Shown here: positions 37,193 through 46,104 of the stretch, in pieces
Numbering within the stretch: position 1 is the first letter of the stretch
Layout: the number at the start of each line of letters is the position of its first letter
Assembly (NCBI GenBank): GCA_002425225.1
Contig: DILV01000009.1
Location: 123,141 to 187,140, forward strand
Direction: 5' to 3'
DNA length: 64,000 bases
Source of the DNA: Thiothrix sp. UBA5583
GTDB taxonomy: Bacteria > Pseudomonadota > Gammaproteobacteria > Thiotrichales > Thiotrichaceae
Notes under the pieces: model-generated
The model's input: the letters and a program-made list of their open reading frames with translations, nothing else
The model's database searches: none
What the model was told of the DNA's origin: nothing
Program-made: the position numbers and the translations under genes

Positions 37193-38134
37193 TTACAACA
37201 CGCCCGCCGCTTGTTGGTCGGCGTGATAGGATGAACGCACCATCGGCCCGCTGGCAACTTGGGTAAAGCCCATTGCCTTGCCGATTTCCGCCAGTTCCGC
37301 AAATTCTTCCGGGCTGACAAAACGGTCAACCGGCAAGTGGTGGCGGGTCGGTTGCAGGTATTGCCCAAGGGTCAGCATGTCGCAATCGTGGTCACGCAAG
37401 TCTTGCATGGTGGCGATCACTTCTTGCTTGGTTTCACCCAGCCCCAGCATCAGACCGGATTTGCTGGGAATGTGCGGGAACAGTTTCTTGAATTCTTTGA
37501 TCAGTGTCAGTGAATACTGGTAATCGGCACCAGGGCGCGATTGCTTGTACAGACGCGGCACGGTTTCCATATTGTGGTTGAATACGTCCGGTGGGGCGGT
37601 TTCGAGGATTTGCAGGGCAATTTCCATGCGACCCCGGAAATCAGGCGTCAGGATTTCAATTTTGAGATTGGGGTTCAACTCGCGGGCAGTCTGGATGCAT
37701 TTGACGAAGTGTTCCGCCCCTCCATCTCGCAGATCATCGCGGTCAACCGAGGTAATCACCACATAACGCAAGCCCATCGCCTTGATGGTTTCTGCCATGT
37801 TTTGCGGCTCGTTTTCATCCAGTGGCAACGGTTTGCCGTGGGATACGTCACAGAACGGGCAGCGGCGGGTACAAATGTCACCCATGATCATGAAAGTAGC
37901 CGTGCCGTGGGTAAAGCATTCGCCCAGATTGGGGCAGGAGGCTTCTTCACAAACCGTATGCAGTTTCTGTTCACGCAGGATGGCTTTCAGGCGTTTGACT
38001 TCCGGCGTGGTCGGGGCTTTGGCCTTGATCCAGGCAGGTTTTCGGCGGAATTCGGTGGTTGGTTCAACCTTGATGGGAATACGGGCAACCTTGTCAGCGC
38101 CGCGCTCTTTATGACCGGGTTCTTTGCGTTCCAT
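37193..38134 (-). CDS. lipA: Lipoyl synthase
   Basis: It is a radical SAM enzyme inserting two sulfurs into octanoyl groups of lipoate-dependent complexes. It has 313 residues. The auxiliary 4Fe-4S cluster uses C62, C67 and C73 ([12 protein letters not shown]) and the SAM cluster C88, C92 and C95 (CTRRCPFC). The C-terminal serine motif lies in [11 protein letters not shown]. lipB is not adjacent in this window. The ycaO and lipA ends face each other with a 22-bp gap. Confidence 0.96.
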   Translation of the reverse strand: MERKEPGHKERGADKVARIPIKVEPTTEFRRKPAWIKAKAPTTPEVKRLKAILREQKLHTVCEEASCPNLGECFTHGTATFMIMGDICTRRCPFCDVSHGKPLPLDENEPQNMAETIKAMGLRYVVITSVDRDDLRDGGAEHFVKCIQTARELNPNLKIEILTPDFRGRMEIALQILETAPPDVFNHNMETVPRLYKQSRPGADYQYSLTLIKEFKKLFPHIPSKSGLMLGLGETKQEVIATMQDLRDHDCDMLTLGQYLQPTRHHLPVDRFVSPEEFAELAEIGKAMGFTQVASGPMVRSSYHADQQAAGVL

Positions 38135-38169
38135 GATTGTTTTGTGTCTCTTTGGTGGCTGGTCGTCGA

Positions 38170-38175
38170 ATTATA
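38170..38175 (-). promoter_or_regulatory. Possible -10 box for lipA
   Basis: On the minus strand a perfect TATAAT lies 35 nt before the lipA ATG. The -35 is not clear. Confidence 0.35.
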
Positions 38176-38288
38176 AACTTTCTTCGCTTGAAATGTGCTT
38201 TTTATCAAGATCCCGTAATAGAAAATGTACAAATTGAATCTATACTGAAATTGAATGTTTCAATCCAAGGATATAGGGGGTGAGCATC

Positions 38289-38618
38289 ATGCAAGGCGCT
38301 TACAAACATGTTATCCCTTTTGCTTTCGTCGCCATGATGGTGGGGAATGGTTCATTTTCACTGGCTGACAGTGCGGTTGCCCATGCGTTGGAGGGGAGTG
38401 CCAGTGCTTCTGCACAAGTCAGGATTTCTGTGGTTGTGCCTGTGCGGGTGTTCCTGAGTGTGGATGGTGATGAGGTTGTCGCCAAATCCAATATTGCTTG
38501 GGATACGAGTGTCAGCAAAGTTGTTTCTTGTGAAGCAGATGCAGGTGATGTCAGTAATATCGGGCGCTGTAGCGCAAATAACAACGGCAATACCATGCAT
38601 ACGGTAACATCGCTGTAA
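38289..38618 (+). CDS. Small secreted subunit-like protein
   Basis: No named family. From ATG 38289 (GGGGG site 8 nt upstream; GTG 38280 is also possible) it has 109 residues with a signal peptide cut near SFSLA. The mature part starts with ASASAQVRISVVVPVRVFLSVDG. This resembles the N-terminal strand of the subunits at 41057 (VTVNVPKLILLRVG) and 43656 (INIGKFIYFRVG). It ends in HTVTSL, like the TATTL and TASAL ends of those proteins. It is half their size, so it may be a minimal or shortened subunit. It is first in the chaperone/barrel locus. Confidence 0.65.
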   Translation: MQGAYKHVIPFAFVAMMVGNGSFSLADSAVAHALEGSASASAQVRISVVVPVRVFLSVDGDEVVAKSNIAWDTSVSKVVSCEADAGDVSNIGRCSANNNGNTMHTVTSL

Positions 38619-38739
38619 TAAAAAAAAGACTATGCCGTTCATCGGCCTAATTTTGACGGCAGAAAAAACGGGTGTAATGCTGGAAAGCATGGGGCGCTCT
38701 TATGCGCATGTTTTATAAGTATAAAAATAGAACAGGGTT

Positions 38740-40962
38740 ATGGGGGAGTCGTTTATTTTTTCCAGACAGCACAGGTTTGTGTACGTGGTGGTTGTGCCCG
38801 TTTTATTGGGTGGGCAACAGGCATTAGCCAGCGATGCTAGTTCAGGCATGGTCATTGATACCGACAGCGTGTCAGCCACGATTGAATCCCTCGACAGTTT
38901 TGAGGCAGAGCAGGAGCACCTGAAGAAGCTGCTTGCCGACAAACCCAGGGCTTATCAGGACAATGTGATGGATTCCCGTGACCTTGCCGAACTGGCAGAG
39001 GAAGAGGCTGATAGCAGCGGGGATGGCGGTGATGAAGCGGAAGGCTTGCGTTCTGTGGTGCTGGAAAGCCGAGTGGATCTTGCTAGTAGTGCCGTTTCAG
39101 AAAATCAGGTTCAGCGTGCCGGAAGTGCTGGAGTTCGGCTCGAATACCGGCATGAAACCATGGATCTAGGCGAATTTGTCTGGCAAGTGGATGCGCGTGG
39201 GCGTGCTGATGACCAAACAGCCATCAATATCGGGAGCGTGGATGGCAAACCGAAAAATGTGCGGGCAACCGTGCGTAATCTTGGCTTGCCGGTGATGACT
39301 AATGTGTTGGCAGACACTGCGGTTGGTGATATTGGTAGTGAAGTTACCCAGGCATTGGGGCGCAATTACCGGGTTGCACTGGGAACCAGTCCGGTACGTG
39401 GAGTGGGCACTCATGTATACAGTGAGAAATTTGACCTGCGGGCAGGTACGGGGGTACGTGGTGAACTACTTGGCAGCCCTTACCCCGCTTTCGAGGCTAC
39501 GCAAGGCAAATTGTCATGGTTGGGGTATAGCCAGCGTGTAGGGGAAAACTTGCTGGCAGGAGTGCAGGTCAATCAGGCAAAAGATATTCCGGTTACGGAT
39601 GCCAATGGCATTACTACTTCGAATGGTACGGAAGATGTCTCCAGCGTGGCGGCTTCACTGGGCTATCGCAAACAGCAGGCCAATGGCGGAAGGTTGAATG
39701 TGCGGGCAACTGTGGTCAGTAGCAAGGCTTCCGCTGTGGTGACGGGCAGAAATCAGGGGGCTAAAGGCATCTTTGTGGAAGCCGGTTTCGAACAAGGGCG
39801 TTACCGGCATGAACTGGGTGCTTATTCCGGTGACAGCAATTTGCACTTTGGGGATAACCGGCTGCTGTCTGGCAGTCGTGGGGCTTTCTGGCGGGTTGAC
39901 CATAGTGGTTCACGCCTGAATCTGGGGGGGGGGCTGGAAGTCGAGCAATATACCCCAACAGGTAATCTCAGTGTCGCCAATTCCCAGCGGGTTGGCCTGA
40001 ATGCACATGCCCAATACCGTTTCAACCGTGACGACATGCTGGGCGGCAGTTTGCAGGCGCACAACCTGCAAGCGGATGGTAATACTGTGAGTGGCAGCCG
40101 TGGTGGCTCGCGCAGTGCCAACCTGAATGTCCATTACCAGACCCGTTTCAGGCAATTTGGGCGCAGTCGTTTCAGTGCCACCTTGCACCGTAATGAAACC
40201 CTGGTCAGTAACGGTGCTACCGCTACTGGCGATGAAATCCAGTGGGAACAGAACTGGATTAGCGGCAAATATGAAACCATGCGTCCTGAACTGACTACCA
40301 CCTTGGGTATTGCCCATGACCGTAGTGCCGGGGAGACACAGATTTACCCGACAGCAGCAGTCAGTGCCCGCTACTGGCTGGATGCAGACTGGAATGTCAG
40401 TGGTAATCTGCGTTACACCTCGCGTACTAGCAACCTGTCGACTAGTCAGGGTGTAGCTGGTACGTTGGCAACCGAATATGCTTTGGGGAATGAGTGGCAA
40501 CTAGGGGGAGCACTCAGCCTTAATCAGGCGCGGGTTGATTTCAGCGGTAATTCCCTGCTGGAACCCTCCATCATGCGTACCAATGACAAACAGGCGTATG
40601 CCTATTTGCGCTGGCAACAAACCAGTGGCAAACCTTACCAGAAGTTGGGGGGGAAGTCGGCTGGCAGTGGTGAGGTCAGTGGTGTCGTGTTTGTTGATGC
40701 CAATCAGGATGGTGAGTATCAGGTGGATGAAGCCAGTGTACCGAATGTGGAGGTGGTACTGGACGGAACTTACCGGGTTACAACAGATGCCACGGGAGGG
40801 TTCCGTTTCAATGCGGTTACGGTGGGCAAGCATTCGCTGGGTTTGAATCTGGATACGGTTCCTTTGCCGTGGGGTGAAGGTGAAACCGCCGGTTCGGAAA
40901 TTAATGTTCCATTGCGTGGACAGGTGCGTACAAATATTCCTCTAATAAAAATAAATGGATAA
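38740..40962 (+). CDS. Outer-membrane beta-barrel protein with C-terminal SdrD-B-like domain, usher-like position
   Basis: It has 740 residues: a signal peptide (cut near QQALA), an acidic helical stretch (about 40-105), and a long run of alternating beta-strands (about 110-640) ending each turn in Gly/Asn-rich loops. An SdrD-B/Cna-B-like domain follows from about residue 648, with the calcium-type loop DANQDGEYQVDE and a GGFRFNAVTVG end. The classical PapC/FimD plug and N-terminal blocks were not recognised. Its neighbours are a PapD-like chaperone and secreted subunits, so it is the best candidate for the secretion pore. A divergent CS1/alpha-type usher is the main alternative. Confidence 0.7.
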   Translation: MGESFIFSRQHRFVYVVVVPVLLGGQQALASDASSGMVIDTDSVSATIESLDSFEAEQEHLKKLLADKPRAYQDNVMDSRDLAELAEEEADSSGDGGDEAEGLRSVVLESRVDLASSAVSENQVQRAGSAGVRLEYRHETMDLGEFVWQVDARGRADDQTAINIGSVDGKPKNVRATVRNLGLPVMTNVLADTAVGDIGSEVTQALGRNYRVALGTSPVRGVGTHVYSEKFDLRAGTGVRGELLGSPYPAFEATQGKLSWLGYSQRVGENLLAGVQVNQAKDIPVTDANGITTSNGTEDVSSVAASLGYRKQQANGGRLNVRATVVSSKASAVVTGRNQGAKGIFVEAGFEQGRYRHELGAYSGDSNLHFGDNRLLSGSRGAFWRVDHSGSRLNLGGGLEVEQYTPTGNLSVANSQRVGLNAHAQYRFNRDDMLGGSLQAHNLQADGNTVSGSRGGSRSANLNVHYQTRFRQFGRSRFSATLHRNETLVSNGATATGDEIQWEQNWISGKYETMRPELTTTLGIAHDRSAGETQIYPTAAVSARYWLDADWNVSGNLRYTSRTSNLSTSQGVAGTLATEYALGNEWQLGGALSLNQARVDFSGNSLLEPSIMRTNDKQAYAYLRWQQTSGKPYQKLGGKSAGSGEVSGVVFVDANQDGEYQVDEASVPNVEVVLDGTYRVTTDATGGFRFNAVTVGKHSLGLNLDTVPLPWGEGETAGSEINVPLRGQVRTNIPLIKING

Positions 40963-41056
40963 GTGGTTGAACCAAAAACTTTATCTCATAGACTAACCCT
41001 ATATAATTAGCATTAATTATTCACCTTTATTAATCATAAAAAATAAGAGGTTATTT

Positions 41057-41677
41057 GTGGATATGATTAAAAAAATATCAGCCATTGTTGTAGTGGCGAG
41101 CGTATTATTGGCTGGCAAAGCCTTGGCTGACAGTACTTTTGGTTATGGTAGTGCTGGTACTGGTCAGGTGTCTGCCACGGCGCAGGCCAAAGTCACCGTC
41201 AATGTCCCCAAGTTGATCCTGTTACGGGTTGGTACAGCAGGTGCGACCATTGACACGCTAACTTTCAGTGCATCCCCCACCATCAACACTTTGCCTGGTG
41301 CAACGCTCGGAGCGGACGGCAGCGGCAAGGCAGCTACCTGGGATGGTGCTGTTCCCCTGTTTGCAGATGCAGCCGGGCAGGATTTGAATGCACTGGTCTG
41401 GACTAATTCAGCCGGTGGCGGGGAACTGACTTGTTCCACGACCGCCAACACCCAGTTTACCAGTGCTTTTGGCCTGACTTCTGCCAACGTGGCAGTCAGC
41501 AGCTCTGGAACATTGGGGCATCCAGGCACAAGTACTGCGTGTGGCTCTACGGTGTCTGTGGCCAAAAATACCTTGCTGGCAGGAACCTGGACGTATTCCA
41601 TTGCCGGTAGCGCTTTGGCGAATGCAGCCGCAGGAACGCATACACAGACAACCACTTATACAGCAACCACGTTGTAG
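41057..41677 (+). CDS. Secreted pilin-like structural subunit
   Basis: It has 206 residues with a signal peptide (cut near GKALA). The mature protein is Ala/Thr/Ser/Gly-rich and beta-stranded, with VTVNVPKLILLRVG near the N terminus and two cysteines that could form a disulphide (ELTCSTT, STACGST). The C-terminal segment TWTYSIAGSAL...TTTYTATTL ends in the pattern seen in fimbrial subunits bound by a chaperone. The start is GTG 41057 with AAGAGG 6 nt before it; ATG 41063 is possible. It is likely the main subunit of the locus. Confidence 0.7.
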   Translation: MDMIKKISAIVVVASVLLAGKALADSTFGYGSAGTGQVSATAQAKVTVNVPKLILLRVGTAGATIDTLTFSASPTINTLPGATLGADGSGKAATWDGAVPLFADAAGQDLNALVWTNSAGGGELTCSTTANTQFTSAFGLTSANVAVSSSGTLGHPGTSTACGSTVSVAKNTLLAGTWTYSIAGSALANAAAGTHTQTTTYTATTL

Positions 41678-41690
41678 TGGGGGGTGAGCT

Positions 41691-42335
41691 GTGTGTTGCC
41701 GCAGATGGCCTCTGGTAATCGGGATGATGCTGGTACTGTCGACTGGCAGTGCTAGCGCTGTCTTGCTGTATAGCCCCAATCTCGGCAACAACCAGCCTCG
41801 CCAGCTTACCATGACGGTAGGTTCGCCACTTGTAGGGGTAGTGAACCGGGTAACGTTTGATGTCACTGGCAGTAATGTTAGTTCCAGCAGGATTCCGGTC
41901 ACAGGAATTACTGACGCGCCTGCGACTAATCAGGCAAATGGGGTGCTGGTGGAGGTTGATACCAGAGTCCCCAAAGTGACGGGGGGGGGAGGTAGTGGCG
42001 TAACCGTCAGCCTGAGTGTGGATTCTTCTGCCGGGTTCCCCTGTGTGGCAGGCAGTGGTTGTGGGGCAGCCATCATTCCGGCTTCCACGGTTAGCTGGAT
42101 TTCCTATAACAAGGATGTGGGAAACTTTGTTGGGCAGGATATTCAGGATGGCGCTTTTTCCGGTACGGGTTCCCAGTTGCTGGCACAGTTTCTGACCGGA
42201 ACGCCGGGTGTGGGTAACGACAACAAAGGCAGTGCGAAAATGTCCAATGTGCTGGTTTTTAGTTACGACAATGCCACTTTGTACCCCGCCGGGCAGTATA
42301 ACGGGCGGGTAACATTCACGGCGAGTATCCCATGA
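41691..42335 (+). CDS. Secreted subunit-like protein with a Gly-rich middle
   Basis: It has 214 residues, starting at GTG 41691 behind GGGGTGAG. A signal peptide (cut near GSASA) precedes a beta-rich domain with a GGGGSG stretch, a probable disulphide (FPCVAGSGCG) and a final strand YNGRVTFTASIP. That end matches the other subunits of the locus. It lacks the N-terminal PKLILLRVG motif, so it may be a minor or tip subunit. It starts 13 bp after the main subunit and overlaps the next gene by 4 bp. Confidence 0.65.
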   Translation: MCCRRWPLVIGMMLVLSTGSASAVLLYSPNLGNNQPRQLTMTVGSPLVGVVNRVTFDVTGSNVSSSRIPVTGITDAPATNQANGVLVEVDTRVPKVTGGGGSGVTVSLSVDSSAGFPCVAGSGCGAAIIPASTVSWISYNKDVGNFVGQDIQDGAFSGTGSQLLAQFLTGTPGVGNDNKGSAKMSNVLVFSYDNATLYPAGQYNGRVTFTASIP

Positions 42336-42841
42336 GGTGGGTATGGCAAATGCTGACGCTCTGCTGGCTGATGCTGGTGGTGTCAGCACCCAATACTGGT
42401 ATGGCTGCCGAGCGTCTGGATGATTCCGCATCCCCGCGCAACCGGGTGGCAGCACCGTTGGTGTTGGCAAATACGGGAGGATTGCTGGCAGAAAGCGAGG
42501 ATGCGACACAAGCCATCCTCCAGTTTGGCAGGGTTGATTACCGCCTGGCGACAGCCGCGTTTGTTGGTAAGGAAGCCCGTATCTATTACGTGTTGCCAGC
42601 CAGTGTGCCCGGTCTGTTGTCGCCTGCGGGCATGAGACTGGAATGGCGTGGTAACGGTGTGTTTGCAGATGGTGTTGCCAATGCCGGGGAGCGGGTGCTG
42701 GTCTGGTCTGGGCGAGTGAATGATGTATGGCTGAATGAAGGGCTGGATTTGACACTGTATGTTGATTTGGCGGCATTGCGTTTGTCACAAGGGGAAAACT
42801 TCGGCTTTGAAGCCTGGTTTGAAATTGAGGTATTACCATGA
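42332..42841 (+). CDS. Hypothetical secreted protein of the chaperone/barrel locus
   Basis: It has 169 residues with a signal peptide (cut near GMAA). It has no match to a known family. The mature part has ARIYYVLPASVPGLL and a beta-rich end FGFEAWFEIEVLP. ATGA overlaps on both sides couple it to the subunit before and the chaperone after, so it should act in the same assembly, perhaps as an adaptor or a minor subunit. Confidence 0.6.
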   Translation: MRWVWQMLTLCWLMLVVSAPNTGMAAERLDDSASPRNRVAAPLVLANTGGLLAESEDATQAILQFGRVDYRLATAAFVGKEARIYYVLPASVPGLLSPAGMRLEWRGNGVFADGVANAGERVLVWSGRVNDVWLNEGLDLTLYVDLAALRLSQGENFGFEAWFEIEVLP

Positions 42842-43659
42842 ATCATAAAAACAAGGGGTTGCTGGCAAGTTTGGCGCTGCTGGCGTTGCTGGTATCTGCG
42901 CCTGTTATGGCTGCACCGTTTGAAATTGCTGTCAGCCCTTCCCGCTTTGAAATTGCCGGTGACAGTGGCAAGCGGATTGGGCAGTCCATTGAAATCCAGA
43001 ATGTTGGGTCAGAAGCAACCGAGGTAGCCTTGCGCACGCTGGACTGGAGCTATTCGGAAAGCGGCAATGTGACCTACTACGACGAATTGCGCCCCGACAG
43101 TTGCCGCCCTTGGGTGACACTGGAACGCAATACCATCAGTGTAGGGGCAAAAGGCAAGAAATCTTTCCGTTTTCAGGTTGAGATTCCGGCGGATGCACCC
43201 CGCACCGAATGCCGTTTCATGCTGGCAATAGAAGGTGTTGGACCGGCACACCGTACCATCATGGAATCAGGGGGGGCGAGTTTGAGTTTGCCTGTCAGCG
43301 GGCGGATTGCAGTGGCAGTGTATCTGGCGGTCAATGGGGCGGAACCCCAATTGAGTATGAAGCAGGTAGCCATGCAGAGTGTTGGTGGCAAGCGTACCCC
43401 GGTGGTGGTGGTCAGTAATGCAGGTGATGCCCACGGGCGGCTGGATGGCAGTCTGGATGCGGTGGATGCCAAGGGGCAGGCATTTGAACTGGTACCGGAA
43501 AGTACGCCCATCCTGCCGGGGCAAACCCGTACCTTGCCACTGGTGGCGCGTCCGGTCGGGGGTGGTCAGCAAGCTCTGGCTGTTACATTCCCGGTCAAGG
43601 GCAATGGCACGGTTGACTGGGAAAAGGGCAGCTTCAAGGTGAATGCGGAGTTCCGATGA
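42838..43659 (+). CDS. PapD-like periplasmic chaperone
   Basis: It should hold secreted subunits in the periplasm by donor-strand complementation. The 273 residues have a signal peptide (cut near APVMA). An immunoglobulin-like N-terminal domain follows (IAVSPSRFEIAG, GQSIEIQNVG, SFRFQVEIPADAP), then a second beta domain. The layout is that of fimbria/pilus chaperones, though the canonical PapD sequence motifs are loose. ATGA overlaps link it to both neighbours. Confidence 0.75.
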   Translation: MNHKNKGLLASLALLALLVSAPVMAAPFEIAVSPSRFEIAGDSGKRIGQSIEIQNVGSEATEVALRTLDWSYSESGNVTYYDELRPDSCRPWVTLERNTISVGAKGKKSFRFQVEIPADAPRTECRFMLAIEGVGPAHRTIMESGGASLSLPVSGRIAVAVYLAVNGAEPQLSMKQVAMQSVGGKRTPVVVVSNAGDAHGRLDGSLDAVDAKGQAFELVPESTPILPGQTRTLPLVARPVGGGQQALAVTFPVKGNGTVDWEKGSFKVNAEFR

Positions 43660-44300
43660 AACCTGTCACCAGCCTGTTGACAGGGCTGGGGTTGCCTGTG
43701 TGCCTGTTTTTTGCCAGCTATGGCGCGGATGCAGATAGTCATGTCACTATCGCACCCGTATCCAATCCCGCGCAGGCAGTTGCCGCCAGTGCCAACCTTG
43801 ATTTCAACATCAATATTGGCAAGTTCATCTATTTCCGGGTGGGGGCGGGTGTGTTTCCGCTTGCCAATGCCAGCGTGGATACGGTGGCGTTTGATACGCT
43901 GGCGTCCATACCCGTTTCACCTGCCAATGGTAATGCGCAACCGACGTCCTGGAATGGCAGCGTGCCGGTTTTTACTTCAACGTCAACCAGGGTTTTGCCG
44001 GTGGAAGTGCGCAGTAATGCTGGGCAAGTCAGCATCCGTGCCACGGTCAGTGGGCCGCTCAGTAACGGGACAGATACCATTCCGTTTGCTGATGTGCATA
44101 TTGTTTCCAGTGACAATAACCTGCCAGCGCCGGTGATACCCAACAGTGGCACGGGTATGGCAGTGAACGTGGCGGGAACGGCATTTGCCAATCTGATCAC
44201 CGAGCGCAGCGCCAACTGGACATTTTCCTACAGTGGCAGTGGGGCTTCGACAGCCGGTTCCTACAGCGGTACGATTACGTTTACTGCCAGCGCCTTGTAG
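43656..44300 (+). CDS. Secreted pilin-like structural subunit, second copy
   Basis: It has 214 residues with a signal peptide (cut near YGADA). It has the same plan as the 41057 subunit: an N-terminal strand INIGKFIYFRVG, a DTVAFDTLASIPV block corresponding to its IDTLTFSASPTI, and a C-terminal NWTFSYSGSG...YSGTITFTASAL. It carries no cysteines in the mature part. Its ATG overlaps the chaperone stop by 4 bp. It is probably a second major subunit or a base/tip protein. Confidence 0.7.
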   Translation: MKPVTSLLTGLGLPVCLFFASYGADADSHVTIAPVSNPAQAVAASANLDFNINIGKFIYFRVGAGVFPLANASVDTVAFDTLASIPVSPANGNAQPTSWNGSVPVFTSTSTRVLPVEVRSNAGQVSIRATVSGPLSNGTDTIPFADVHIVSSDNNLPAPVIPNSGTGMAVNVAGTAFANLITERSANWTFSYSGSGASTAGSYSGTITFTASAL

Positions 44301-44340
44301 CTTTACGTGCGGGATTTGGGCGGTAGCAGACTATTTTGCG

Positions 44341-44346
44341 TATAAT
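44341..44346 (+). promoter_or_regulatory. -10 box for the flotillin gene
   Basis: A perfect TATAAT lies 33 nt before the ATG at 44380. The nearest -35-like TTGGGC is 19 bp upstream. It separates the flotillin gene from the chaperone/barrel operon. Confidence 0.5.
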
Positions 44347-44379
44347 CATCTGCATACCAACCTGTAGCTGGGTGAGCAC

Positions 44380-45954
44380 ATGGATTTGAACCTGTATATA
44401 TCCCTTTCTGTCGGCATTCTGGTGCTGATGTTGCTGGGTTTTGCGCTATTTTCAGCCTTTTACAAGCGGGCGCAAAAAGACACCTCCTATGTGCGTACCG
44501 GCTTTGGTGGGGAGAAAATTATCATGGGCGGCGGGGCGTTTGTGTTGCCGGTGTTGCATGATGTCTTGCCCATCAATATGCAGACCATGCGGATTGAAAT
44601 TACCCGCGAAATGGATCAGGCACTGGTGACAAAAGACCCGTTGCGGGTGGATGTGACTGCCGAGTTTTTTCTGCGGGTAGCCCCCGACGAAAACGCCATC
44701 AGTACGGCTGCTCGTGCTCTGGGACGCCGCACCTTGGATGAAAACCAGGTGAAAATAGTGTTTGAAGCGCCTTGTGTTGCTGCCTTGCGTTCGGTGGCAG
44801 CAGGGATGGAACTGGATGAGTTGCACCAGAAACGCGCCGATTTCGAGCATAATGTGGAAGAAGCGGTCAATGCCGAATTCCGCAAGAATGGGCTGGAACT
44901 GGTGTCGGTTTCCCTGACCCGCCTTGACCAGACCGACAAAAGCTATTTCGATGCCAACAACTCGTTCGACTCGCGGGGTTTGACCATCCTCGAGCAAATC
45001 GTTTCCGAAAACGAAAAGCGCCGCAACAATACCGCGCAGGAAACTGCCGTTGCGATCAAGCAGAAAAACCTTGAAGCCACTATCAAAAAAGAAGAGTTGG
45101 ATCTCAAGGAAAAAATGACCCAGAACGAACGCCGCCGCCAGCGTGAAGAAAACGAAGCCGAAACCCAGCGTCGTATTGAAGAAATCAACATCCAGAAAGA
45201 CCTGATGATTGAACAGGCGCAGCAGGAATCCAACATCCGTCAGGCCCAGTTGGAACGTGAAGTGTCACAGGCGTGGATTGAAACCAACAAGGTCAAGGCC
45301 GAATTCGAGAAAATTTCCGAAGAAATCCGTACTGCCCGTGAACGTGCCGAAGCCGAACGCGCCCGTGTTGTCGAAGTGATCAGTGCCGAAAAAGAAGCAC
45401 AACGCCAGCGTATCATTGCCGAAGCCAATGCCGACGTGGAGCGCATGGCAGCCAGTGCCGCACAAATTCGCTACGAGGTGGAAGCCGCAGGCAAACGGGC
45501 GCTTAATGAAGCCTCCAACCTGTTGTCCAACGACCAGATCGCCATGCAGGTGAAAATGGAAATCGTGCGCCAGTTGCCGAATATCATCCGCGAAAGTGTG
45601 CGCCCGATCGAAAACATCGAGGGCATCAAGATCATGCACATTGATGGTCTCAATAATGCTATGGGCGGTGGGCGCAATAGTGGTGGTGACGGTTCAGCAG
45701 GCGGTAACAGCGGCGGTAACAGTCTGGCTGATCAGGTGGTGGATAGCGCCTTGCGTTACCGTGCCCAGGTTCCCCTGATCGAAACCCTGCTGGGTGAAGT
45801 CGGCCTCAAGGGTGGTTCCATCAATGACATGACCCGTGATTTGCGTGAGAACATGCGCAGTGACAACAAGCCTGACAGTCGTCCACAACCCAATCCGGCA
45901 CGGGAACGTGAGCAGCCTTACCCGCGGGATGCTGCTGCTGACGATGATGATTAA
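44380..45954 (+). CDS. yqiK: SPFH-domain flotillin, YqiK type
   Basis: It is a membrane scaffold protein linked to microdomains and envelope stress. The 524 residues have an N-terminal membrane segment (ISLSVGILVLMLLGFALF) and an SPFH domain to about residue 200. A long Glu/Arg-rich coiled coil of about 205-380 (KKEELDLKEKM, EREVSQAWIETNK) precedes a flotillin C-terminal region, a Gly/Asn-rich linker near 430-450 and an acidic tail ending in DDDD. In E. coli yqiK pairs with the NfeD-like yqiJ, which is absent here. Confidence 0.92.
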   Translation: MDLNLYISLSVGILVLMLLGFALFSAFYKRAQKDTSYVRTGFGGEKIIMGGGAFVLPVLHDVLPINMQTMRIEITREMDQALVTKDPLRVDVTAEFFLRVAPDENAISTAARALGRRTLDENQVKIVFEAPCVAALRSVAAGMELDELHQKRADFEHNVEEAVNAEFRKNGLELVSVSLTRLDQTDKSYFDANNSFDSRGLTILEQIVSENEKRRNNTAQETAVAIKQKNLEATIKKEELDLKEKMTQNERRRQREENEAETQRRIEEINIQKDLMIEQAQQESNIRQAQLEREVSQAWIETNKVKAEFEKISEEIRTARERAEAERARVVEVISAEKEAQRQRIIAEANADVERMAASAAQIRYEVEAAGKRALNEASNLLSNDQIAMQVKMEIVRQLPNIIRESVRPIENIEGIKIMHIDGLNNAMGGGRNSGGDGSAGGNSGGNSLADQVVDSALRYRAQVPLIETLLGEVGLKGGSINDMTRDLRENMRSDNKPDSRPQPNPAREREQPYPRDAAADDDD

Positions 45955-46104
45955 CAGGCTTGTTTTGGGCAAATAATCTGATTGATCAAATGAAAATATC
46001 AAATTGGTCTGAAATATCTATTGGAACAATAACGATTTGATTACTAAATAAACGCTGCTTGCGAGAATTTATTTTGTTTGATTAATGGATCAAGAATAAC
46101 GCTT

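Noticed and set aside
38625..38675. A GCCG/CGGC hairpin with flanking A and T runs after the first subunit gene
   Set aside because: The stem is only four base pairs and the T-run is interrupted; not enough to call a terminator.
44304..44379. Possible tRNA or small RNA before the flotillin gene
   Set aside because: No cloverleaf or terminator was found; a -10 box explains the AT-rich part.
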